Source of the DNA: Actinomadura luzonensis
GTDB taxonomy: Bacteria; Actinomycetota; Actinomycetes; Streptosporangiales; Streptosporangiaceae
Assembly: GCF_022664455.2 (NCBI RefSeq)
Contig: NZ_JAKRKC020000003.1
Location: 434,001-498,000 of the forward strand
Direction: 5' to 3'
Length of the DNA: 64,000 nucleotides
The position numbers and the translations under genes are program-made. Shown one piece after another: positions 24,153 through 31,309 of the stretch. The notes beneath the pieces were generated by a model. That model saw only the letters and a program-made list of their open reading frames with translations. It searched no databases and had not been told where the DNA came from. Every line of letters begins with the position of its first letter. The first letter of the stretch is position 1.

Positions 24153-24889
24153 GGCCCGAGTTCGAGGACACCTTCGACGGCGACCGCCTCGACGAGAGCA
24201 AGTGGATCCCGTACTACCTGCCGCAGTGGAGCGGGAGGGAGGCGGCGCGGGCCCGCTACCGGCTCGGCGGCGGCCTGCTGCGGCTGCGCATCGAGGAGGA
24301 CCAGCCGCCGTGGCTGCCGGAGGTGGAGGGCGAGCTGCGGGTGTCGTCCCTCCAGACCGGCCTGTACGCCGGCCCGCTCGGCAGCACTGTCGGCCAGCAC
24401 GGGCGCGGCGGCCTGCGGGTGCGCGAGGAGCAGCCCGCGCAGCGGCTCTACACCCCCCGCTACGGCCGGATCGAGATGCGCGCCCGGGCCCTCGACGACC
24501 CCGACTGCATGGTGGCGCTCTGGCTCATCGGCTACGAGGACGCGCCGGAGCGCTCGGCCGAGATCTGCGTCGCCGAGATCTTCGGCAGGGACGTCGGCCC
24601 GGACCGCGCGCGCGTCGGCATGGGCGTGCACCCCTTCGGCGACCCGTCGATCACCGACGACTTCACGGTGGAGGAGCTGCCGATCGACGCGCGCGAGTTC
24701 CACGTCTACGCCGCCGACTGGACGCCGGACCAGGTGTCCTTCGAGGTGGACGGCCGGCATGTGCGGACCGTGCGCCAGTCGCCGGCCTACCCGATGCAGC
24801 TCATGCTCAACGTCTACGAGTTCCGCCCGGGCTCGGGCACGTACCCGAAGGAGTTCACCGTGGACTACGTACGCGGCTGGGCTCACTAG
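24149..24889 (+). CDS. GH16-like glycoside hydrolase, catalytic Asp replaced
   Basis: 246-residue beta-jelly-roll protein of the GH16/laminarinase-like group: FEDTFDGDRLDESKWIPYYL at the start, YGRIEMRARALD, then the active-site strand AEICVAEIFG (residues 137-146) and VYAADWTPDQVSFEVDGRHV near the end. GH16 enzymes usually have E-x-D-x-(x)-E; here both Glu (138 and 143) are kept but Cys140 occupies the Asp position. No signal peptide is seen, unusual for GH16. It may be an altered-specificity enzyme or a binding protein. Translationally coupled to the SDR gene. Its last 35 bases overlap the convergent DoxX-like gene. Confidence 0.75.
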   Translation: MRPEFEDTFDGDRLDESKWIPYYLPQWSGREAARARYRLGGGLLRLRIEEDQPPWLPEVEGELRVSSLQTGLYAGPLGSTVGQHGRGGLRVREEQPAQRLYTPRYGRIEMRARALDDPDCMVALWLIGYEDAPERSAEICVAEIFGRDVGPDRARVGMGVHPFGDPSITDDFTVEELPIDAREFHVYAADWTPDQVSFEVDGRHVRTVRQSPAYPMQLMLNVYEFRPGSGTYPKEFTVDYVRGWAH

Positions 24890-25337
24890 CCGCCCACAGC
24901 GCGATCCCGATGTAGAGGACCTGCTCGGGGACGCGCTGCCACAGCGGCGTGGCGGGCTCGCCGCCGAACGTGACGTCGTTCAGCGCGGCGTGCACGTTGG
25001 CCGGGAGCATGGCGAGGAACAGCAGCGCCAGGCAGACGCCGGCGGGCCGCCGGAAGCGTTCGAGCACGAGCCCGGCGGCCCCCGCCAGCTCCAGCACGCC
25101 GGTCAGGAGGACCACGAAGGCCGGGAACGGCACGAACGGCGGCACCATGGCGACCATGTCGGCGTGGTTCGGCATGAAGGTCACGCCCGCCGGGACGAAG
25201 TGCGCACTGGCCGTCATGACCAGCATGACGGCCAGCCCGTGGGCGGCGCTGACCCGCCATGTGGCGAAACGGGACACGCCGAGCGCGCCCAGCAGCCGGA
25301 ACGCCAGGGTGGCGGCCAGCAGGACGAGGACGGTCAT
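24855..25337 (-). CDS. DoxX-like membrane protein
   Basis: 160-residue protein with four membrane helices: TVLVLLAATLAFRLLGALG, SAAHGLAVMLVMTASAHFVP, FPAFVVLLTGVLELAGAAGL and AGVCLALLFLAMLPANVHAA. The spacing and the final block with GGEPATPLWQRVPEQVLYIG match DoxX/DUF4267-type small membrane proteins, whose function is mostly unknown but sometimes linked to redox or thiol stress. ATG at 25337 has GGGAGG five bases upstream; GTG at 25340 is an alternative. Two strong palindromes lie just upstream (25352-25399), so it is under specific control. Confidence 0.8.
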   Translation of the reverse strand: MTVLVLLAATLAFRLLGALGVSRFATWRVSAAHGLAVMLVMTASAHFVPAGVTFMPNHADMVAMVPPFVPFPAFVVLLTGVLELAGAAGLVLERFRRPAGVCLALLFLAMLPANVHAALNDVTFGGEPATPLWQRVPEQVLYIGIALWAASEPSRVRSPR

Positions 25338-25351
25338 CACAGCCTCCCAAG

Positions 25352-25399
25352 ATTGGATAGTGCCACTATCTCACATACTCGATAGTGACACTATCCAAT
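25352..25399. promoter_or_regulatory. Double operator upstream of the DoxX-like gene
   Basis: Two 15-base palindromes GATAGTG-N-CACTATC lie at 25356-25370 and 25381-25395, start to start 25 bases. The outer flanks are also symmetric (ATTGGATAGTG ... CACTATCCAAT), so the whole region is one large inverted repeat. No regulator gene adjoins, so the binding protein must be encoded elsewhere; the site type would suit a TetR- or GntR-like dimer. Confidence 0.7.
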
Positions 25400-25407
25400 T
25401 CGGTGGG

Positions 25408-28293
25408 CTACCGCGCGAGCGTGACGTCCTTCAGCCGCAGATCGCCCTTGAAGACCAGGTACAGGGTGCCCGCGCCGGCCTTCACCGCCGCGCTCGCCGT
25501 CCCGTACCGATAGATCCCGCCGGTGGCCGGCACCTCCACGGTGCCGAGCAGCGGGCCGGCCGGCGAGCCCGAGCGCACCTCGAACGCCCCGCCGTTCACC
25601 GACGCCACCGACGCCGTCAGGCGCGAGCCCCAGGACGCCTTCGCGAACGACACCCAGTCGCCCGCCGAGCCCTCGACGACCTCCCCGGAGACCTTCGTCT
25701 CGTCGGCGAACACGACGCCGGAGTAGTCGTCGAAGTCCATCGCCCGGGTGGTCCGCGCCAGGTCGCGCACCGGGACGGTCTCGCCCGCGACGCGCAGCGC
25801 GCCCGTCGCCCGGATCCGGTCGGAGGCCGAGCCCACCAGGACGTCGTGCGTGGCGTTCTCCACCACCCACCGGCCCCGCGTGTGGTCCCAGACCGCGAGG
25901 TCCGAGCGCTTCAGCGGGAAGGTGACGGTCCGGCTCTCGCCCGGGTTCAGGGTGATCCGCTGGAAGCCGCGGAGCTGCTTGACCGGCTGGACGAAGCGCG
26001 ACTCGCGCTGGTGGGTGTAGAGCTGCACGACCTCGTCGCCGCGGGTCCGGCCGGTGTTGGTGACCCGCACGCTCACCCGGTCGCCCTGCACCTTGAGCCC
26101 CTGGTAGCCGAACGTGGTGTAGCTCAGCCCGTGCCCGAAGGCGTAGAGCGGCTTGTCCTTCCCGTACAGGTACGTCATCCCGGTCTTGGTCAGGTCGTAG
26201 TCGAACCTGCTCGGCAGCGCGTCGCTCGCGGGCCAGGTCTGGGTGAGCCGGCCCGCCGGGTTGACGTCGCCGAACAGCACGTCGGCGACGGCGTGCCCGG
26301 TCTCCGCGCCCGCGTGCGTGGTCCACAGCAGCGTGGGGGCGTCCACGATCACCGGGTAGCTGGTCTCCAGCACCACCACGGTCCTCGGGTTGGCCTTGCG
26401 CACGGCCTCGATGAGCCGCCGCTGCCCCTCGCCGAGCTGCAGGTTCGGGCGGTCGTGGAACTCGCGCCCGGACACGAACGGGTGGCTGCCCACCACCACG
26501 ACCGCGACCTCCGCCTTGGCGGCCTGCGCGGCGGCCTCGGCGACGCCGTCGGAGACGACCTCCTTGCCGAACCTCGCCGCCTCGGCCTTGGGGGCCAGGG
26601 CGAGCGCGCCGTCGGCGGTGACCGTCACGTACGGGTCGGGCAGCGCGTACCAGCCCTCGACCGTCTCGTAGCCCGCGTAGCGGATGAGGTAGCTGCCGTC
26701 GTCCTGGCGCTCCAGGGCGAACTGCTGCTGCACGTACCAGCCGTCGGGTTCGGCGTCGTCGGTGTCGAGCGAGCGCCAGTCGCCGCCGAGCAGCTTGCCG
26801 TTGCCCGCGTTGCGCAGCGTGGACACGCCGCCGGTCCAGTCGGTCAGGTCCCACTGCGAGGCGGCCGTCGGCGCGGTGTCGAGCAGGGCCGCGTTGTCGT
26901 CGGGGCCGGTGCCGGTGGCGGTGATGTACTTGCCGGAGGCCAGGTGCTTGAGCGCGACGCGCTCCAGCCCCTGCCCGGTGCTGACGTCCGGCACCCGCTC
27001 CTTGATCCCGGCCAGCGGCGTCACCTGGTACGGGAGCTGCCCCGCGTACCAGTCACGGTGGAGCCGGTCGGCGAGCGGCCCGACCACGGCCGCCGACTTC
27101 GGCCTGGCCAGCGGCAGCGTTCCCGAGTTGCGCAGCAGCACGGCGGCCTTGGCCGCGGTCTCCCGGTTGAGCTTCTGGTTCGCCGGGCTGTTGATCACGT
27201 CCTGGGTGATCTTCTTGTACGGCCCGCCGTCCGGGTCGAAGTGGCCGAGCCTGGTGCGGATCGACAACACGTGCCGCACCGCCTGGTCCACGTCCGGCAC
27301 CGTGATGAGGTTCTGGTCCAGCGCCGCCCGCAGGTTCGTGACCAGCGGGCCGGTGTTGCTGTCGTCGATGGTGTAGCTGTCGAGCCCGGCCTTCAGCACG
27401 GCGGCGAACGCCTCGGGCTTGGTGTCGTAGTAGTGCTCGAGGTCGGTGAGGGCGTGCGGGCCCCAGGCGTCGCTGACGTTGTAGAGCGTCTTGTCCGTCC
27501 AGGAGCGGACCACCTGGTCCAGGTCCGGGTTGACGTGGTTCGGGCGGCCGTTGACCAGGTTGTAGGAGGCCATGACACCGGTCGCCGCGTCCGCCGAGAT
27601 CGCCGCCTTGAACGCCTGCTCGTAGTACTCGTGCTTGAGCTTGGGCGTCAGGTTGGAGGAGGTGACGCCGCGGTCGGTCTCGTTGTTGTAGGCCAGGTAG
27701 TGCTTCAGGACCGGGGCGGTCTTCAGGTAGAAGGGGTCGTCGCCCTCCAGGCCCTTGCCGTACGCGGTCGAGACGGCCCCCGTCAGGTACGGGTCCTCCG
27801 AGTAGCCCTCCTCGTTGCGGCCCGCCCGCGGGTCGCGCAGCAGGTCCACCACGGGCGCCCACACCTGGAGCCCCCACAGCGTGGGGTTCGCCGCGTTGTA
27901 GCCGCGCGCCTCGTCGCCGACGGCCGAGCCGACCTTCCTGATCAGGGCCGGGTCCCAGGTGCTGGCCAGGCCCACGGCCTGCGGGAACACGGTGCCGGAG
28001 GCGAACTTCTGCTTCCAGCCGTCGTTGAGGTCGTTCGACCAGGCCACGCCGTGCAGGGCCTCGGTGCCGTTCTTGTGGTAGGCGATGCCGAGGCGCGGGA
28101 TCGCCGCCTGCGACTGGTGCAGCAGGCTCAGCTTCTCGTCGAGCGTGAGCCGGCCGAGCAGGTCGTCCACGCGCTGCTCCAGGGGCAGGCGCGGGTTCTG
28201 GAAGGGATAGCCGGCCGCCTGCGCGGCGGGCGGCGCCGCGAGCAGCGAGGCCGCCAGGGTGAGGGCGGCCAACAACGGGACACGTGAACGCAT
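25408..28293 (-). CDS. Secreted glycoside hydrolase family 3 protein
   Basis: 961-residue GH3 enzyme with a signal peptide (LLAALTLAASLLAAPPAAQA). The barrel shows RLTLDEKLSLLHQSQ, NGTEALHGVAW, FPQAVGLASTWDP, GRNEEGYSEDPYLTGA, LKHYLAYNNETDRG and the nucleophile strand YNVSDAWGPHA. A beta-rich insertion with YITATGTGPDDNAALLD follows, then the second GH3 domain (VVVVGSHPFVSGREFHD), a fibronectin-III-like part and a C-terminal CBM6-like domain. It shares this whole layout with the cytoplasmic GH3 at 4765-7524. It is the last gene of the GH31-importer operon, 10 bases after a permease, so it probably trims side chains or ends of the same oligosaccharides outside the cell. Confidence 0.93.
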   Translation of the reverse strand: MRSRVPLLAALTLAASLLAAPPAAQAAGYPFQNPRLPLEQRVDDLLGRLTLDEKLSLLHQSQAAIPRLGIAYHKNGTEALHGVAWSNDLNDGWKQKFASGTVFPQAVGLASTWDPALIRKVGSAVGDEARGYNAANPTLWGLQVWAPVVDLLRDPRAGRNEEGYSEDPYLTGAVSTAYGKGLEGDDPFYLKTAPVLKHYLAYNNETDRGVTSSNLTPKLKHEYYEQAFKAAISADAATGVMASYNLVNGRPNHVNPDLDQVVRSWTDKTLYNVSDAWGPHALTDLEHYYDTKPEAFAAVLKAGLDSYTIDDSNTGPLVTNLRAALDQNLITVPDVDQAVRHVLSIRTRLGHFDPDGGPYKKITQDVINSPANQKLNRETAAKAAVLLRNSGTLPLARPKSAAVVGPLADRLHRDWYAGQLPYQVTPLAGIKERVPDVSTGQGLERVALKHLASGKYITATGTGPDDNAALLDTAPTAASQWDLTDWTGGVSTLRNAGNGKLLGGDWRSLDTDDAEPDGWYVQQQFALERQDDGSYLIRYAGYETVEGWYALPDPYVTVTADGALALAPKAEAARFGKEVVSDGVAEAAAQAAKAEVAVVVVGSHPFVSGREFHDRPNLQLGEGQRRLIEAVRKANPRTVVVLETSYPVIVDAPTLLWTTHAGAETGHAVADVLFGDVNPAGRLTQTWPASDALPSRFDYDLTKTGMTYLYGKDKPLYAFGHGLSYTTFGYQGLKVQGDRVSVRVTNTGRTRGDEVVQLYTHQRESRFVQPVKQLRGFQRITLNPGESRTVTFPLKRSDLAVWDHTRGRWVVENATHDVLVGSASDRIRATGALRVAGETVPVRDLARTTRAMDFDDYSGVVFADETKVSGEVVEGSAGDWVSFAKASWGSRLTASVASVNGGAFEVRSGSPAGPLLGTVEVPATGGIYRYGTASAAVKAGAGTLYLVFKGDLRLKDVTLAR

Positions 28294-28303
28294 GGGCACT
28301 CCG

Positions 28304-29125
28304 TCACTTGATGGCGCCGACCGTCACACCGCGGGTCAGCGTGCGCTGGAAGATCAGGAAGAAGGCGACCGCCGGGACGATGCCGAGCAGGGCCGAGGCG
28401 CTGGACATGGTGGCGTCCATGAACTTCTCGCCCTGGAGGACGGCGAGCGCGACCGGCACCGTCTGGGTGTCGTTGGAGATGAGGAAGATGAGCGGCAGGA
28501 AGAACTCGTTCCAGGTCCAGATGAAGAAGAAGATCAGCAGGACGTTCAGGGTGGGCCTGCTGATCGGCACCACGATCTGCCACAGGGCGCGCAGCCGCCC
28601 CGCGCCGTCGATGGCCGCCGCCTCCAGGATCTCCTTCGGGAACTGGCCCAGCACCGCGCTCAGCAGGTACGTGCCGAACGCCGCCTGGATCACGGTCATG
28701 ACGATGATCACGGCGAGCTGGGTGTCGTACAGGCCGGCGGCCTTGGCCAGGTAGTACAGCGGGTAGGCCAGCGCCTCCTGCGGCAGCGTGTTGGCCACCA
28801 GGAACAGCACGAGGATCGACAGCCGGCCCCTGATCCGGCCGATGCCCAGCGCGTACGCGTTGAGCACCGACAGCACGACGGCGAACACCGCCACCGACAC
28901 GCTGATGACCAGGCTGTTCCACAGCTTGCCGGCGAAGTCCACCCGGGTCCAGAAGTCGGCCAGCCCCTGGAGGTACAGCCCGTCCGGCAGGCTGAGCGGC
29001 CCCTGCGTGCTGTACTCGGCGGGCGACTTGACCGCGTTCATCGCCACCAGCGCGAACGGGAACAGCATGACGACCGCCAGCACCGCCAGCGCGAACAGCA
29101 CCGCCCAGCGCCCCGGCCCCCTCAC
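28304..29125 (-). CDS. Sugar ABC transporter permease (MalG type)
   Basis: 273-residue permease with six helices. The EAA loop reads KEILEAAAIDGAGRLRALWQ followed by IVVPISRPT, and the C-terminus has FQRTLTRGVTVGAIK. GTG at 29125 overlaps the TGA of the preceding permease (GTGA), with the sequence VRGPGRWAVLFALAVLAVVM as the first helix. It pairs with the permease at 29122-29985 and the binding protein at 29986-31290. The operon contains no ATPase. Confidence 0.92.
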   Translation of the reverse strand: MRGPGRWAVLFALAVLAVVMLFPFALVAMNAVKSPAEYSTQGPLSLPDGLYLQGLADFWTRVDFAGKLWNSLVISVSVAVFAVVLSVLNAYALGIGRIRGRLSILVLFLVANTLPQEALAYPLYYLAKAAGLYDTQLAVIIVMTVIQAAFGTYLLSAVLGQFPKEILEAAAIDGAGRLRALWQIVVPISRPTLNVLLIFFFIWTWNEFFLPLIFLISNDTQTVPVALAVLQGEKFMDATMSSASALLGIVPAVAFFLIFQRTLTRGVTVGAIK

Positions 29126-29985
29126 TGCGCACGCTCCTGCACGCGCAGGAACAGGAACGTCACCACGATGATGATCAGCGCCAGCACCGTGGCGACGGCC
29201 GAGCCGTACCCGACGTTGCTCTTCTGGAAGAAGTTCAGGTACGAGAAGTACGACGGCACCATGGTGGCGTTGCCCGGTCCTCCCCTGGTCAGCACGAAGA
29301 TCGGCCCGAAGACCTTCAGCGCCGCGATCGTGCACGTCAGCAGCACCACGAAGATCTCCGGCCGGATCTGCGGGATCGTGATGTGCCAGAACTTGCGGAA
29401 CCACGAGGCCCCGTCGATCTCGGCCGCCTCGTAGTAGGCCGGATCGACGCGCTGCAGCCCGGCCATGAAGATCACGACCGGGTAGCCGAGCTGGAACCAC
29501 ACCATGACCGCCATCACCGTGGCCAGCGCCAGGTCGGGATCGCCGAGCCAGTCGAGGTCCAGGTGGAAGATCTGGTTGACGGCGCCGTACGACGGGTGCA
29601 GCATCCAGCCCCACACCACGCCCGCCACCGCCACCGGCAGCACCTGCGGCAGGTAGTACATCGCGCGCAGCGTCGCGGCGGTGCGCGTCCCGAACCGCTT
29701 GGCGACGTAGTCGAACAGCGCCGAGGCCAGCACGAGGCCGATCGCGGTCGGCACGACGGCCATGGCCACGATCAGCCCCACGTTGTGCTGGAAGGACTGC
29801 CAGAACCGCTCGTCCCGCAGCAGCCGGGCGTAGTTGTCGAAGCCGATCCAGCGCGGCGTGCCCACCCCTGACCAGCGGGTGAAGCTCGCCCCCACGTTCA
29901 TGAGGAACGGCACGACGACGACGACCACGAACAGGACCAGGCTGGGGGCCAGGTAGAGCCAGTACCCCCGCGTGCGCACCCTCAT
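29122..29985 (-). CDS. Sugar ABC transporter permease (MalF type)
   Basis: 287-residue permease beginning with YWLYLAPSLVLFVVVVVVPF, a MalF-type first helix. The coupling loop is YYEAAEIDGASWFRKFWHIT followed by IPQIRPE, and TRGGPGNATMVPSYFSYLNF is the typical late MalF block. The ATG directly follows the TAG of the binding-protein gene without any gap, so the two are coupled. It is one half of the channel for the sugar bound by the lipoprotein upstream. Confidence 0.92.
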   Translation of the reverse strand: MRVRTRGYWLYLAPSLVLFVVVVVVPFLMNVGASFTRWSGVGTPRWIGFDNYARLLRDERFWQSFQHNVGLIVAMAVVPTAIGLVLASALFDYVAKRFGTRTAATLRAMYYLPQVLPVAVAGVVWGWMLHPSYGAVNQIFHLDLDWLGDPDLALATVMAVMVWFQLGYPVVIFMAGLQRVDPAYYEAAEIDGASWFRKFWHITIPQIRPEIFVVLLTCTIAALKVFGPIFVLTRGGPGNATMVPSYFSYLNFFQKSNVGYGSAVATVLALIIIVVTFLFLRVQERAQ

Positions 29986-31290
29986 CTAGTTGCCGATGTC
30001 CTGGAGGTTGTCCTCGTACGGCTTGGCGATCTCGTCCAGCACCTGCGCGGGCGTCTTGCTGCCGTTGATGAGGTTCTGGACGCCGGCCACGAGGACGTCG
30101 TAGTAGCCGGGCGCCGGCCAGTCCGGGTAGAAGGCGAGGCCGTCGGTGCTGGTGAGCTTGTTGAAGGTCTCGATCAGCTCCTTGCTCCTGGCGTCGGTGA
30201 TCGCGGCCGGGTCGGCGGCCACGGGGAGCCCGCCGGAGTTGCCGAGCAGGTTCTGGATGTCCTTGCTCATGGTGATGTCGATGAAGTCGTAGGCCAGGTC
30301 CTTGTTCTTCGACTTCTCGGGGACGATCCACAGGTTGCCGCTGGAGCCGGGCGACAGCGTGGCGCCGGGGAACAGGAAGTGGCCCCACTCGAAGTCCTTG
30401 ACCTCGGAGGCGACGCGGCCGTACCACCAGCTCCCGCTGATCATCATGGGGAACTTGCCGTTCATGAACGCCACGCCCATGTCCTCGGCCTTCAGGCCGG
30501 AGGAGTTCTTGGCGATGTAGCCCTTCTTCACCCAGTCCGCGAACGTCTGCGCGCCGTAGGTCAGCTCGGGGCCGTGGAAGTCCACCTTGCCCTGGTACGA
30601 CTGGTACGCCGCCAGCCATGGCTTCTGCGCCTTGGTCAGCGCGAGCTGGTAGAAGATCTGCTGGGCGGGGTACTCGGCGCCGGCGTTGGCGATGGGCGTC
30701 ACCCCGGCCTTGACGAACGTGTCGAGGGCCGCCGTGAACTCCTCGAACGTGGCCGGGACCGGCACCTTGTGCTTCTCGAACAGGTCCTTGTTGTAGTAGA
30801 CCATCACGAACTCGCCGTAGTTCGGGACGCCGAACCAGTTGCCGGAGCCCATGACGCCGCGGTCGTCGTACTTGGCGGTGGTCTGCAGGCCGCCGGGCAG
30901 CAGCTTGTCCCAGCCGCGCTTGGCGGCCTCCTCGGTGAGGTCCGTCAGCAGGCCCTGCTTGGACAGCAGGCCGGCGGTGGCGTTGCCCTTGTTGTACTCC
31001 ATGATGTCGGGCGCCTCGTCGGAGTTCAGCACCATGCTCGCCGTCTTCTGGATCTGCTCGAAGCCCTTGGACTCGAACTTGACGGTGACGTTGGGGTGCG
31101 ACGCCTCGAACTTCTTGATCGCCTCGGCCCACGCCTTGCCCATGGCGCTGTCGGGGGTCTCGTAGTGCCAGAGCTTCAGCACGCGCGGCTGGGCGGCCGA
31201 CGCCGACGGCGGGGTCTCCGCGCCCGAGCCGCAGGCCGACAGGACCAGGACCGCGGCGGCCAGCGCCGCGGCGCCTCTCAATCTGACCAT
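29986..31290 (-). CDS. Sugar ABC transporter substrate-binding lipoprotein
   Basis: 434-residue family-1 binding protein with a lipoprotein signal (LAAAVLVLSAC, Cys at residue 20). The mature N-terminus LKLWHYETPDSAMGKAWAEA, SDEAPDIMEYNKGN and the later block MNGKFPMMISGSWWYG are typical of oligosaccharide-binding lipoproteins. Located between an alpha-xylosidase gene and two permeases, it probably binds xyloglucan-derived oligosaccharides, but that is inferred only from neighbours. GGAGG precedes the ATG with good spacing. Confidence 0.92.
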   Translation of the reverse strand: MVRLRGAAALAAAVLVLSACGSGAETPPSASAAQPRVLKLWHYETPDSAMGKAWAEAIKKFEASHPNVTVKFESKGFEQIQKTASMVLNSDEAPDIMEYNKGNATAGLLSKQGLLTDLTEEAAKRGWDKLLPGGLQTTAKYDDRGVMGSGNWFGVPNYGEFVMVYYNKDLFEKHKVPVPATFEEFTAALDTFVKAGVTPIANAGAEYPAQQIFYQLALTKAQKPWLAAYQSYQGKVDFHGPELTYGAQTFADWVKKGYIAKNSSGLKAEDMGVAFMNGKFPMMISGSWWYGRVASEVKDFEWGHFLFPGATLSPGSSGNLWIVPEKSKNKDLAYDFIDITMSKDIQNLLGNSGGLPVAADPAAITDARSKELIETFNKLTSTDGLAFYPDWPAPGYYDVLVAGVQNLINGSKTPAQVLDEIAKPYEDNLQDIGN

Positions 31291-31309
31291 GATCCCTCCA
31301 AGGGGGGTG

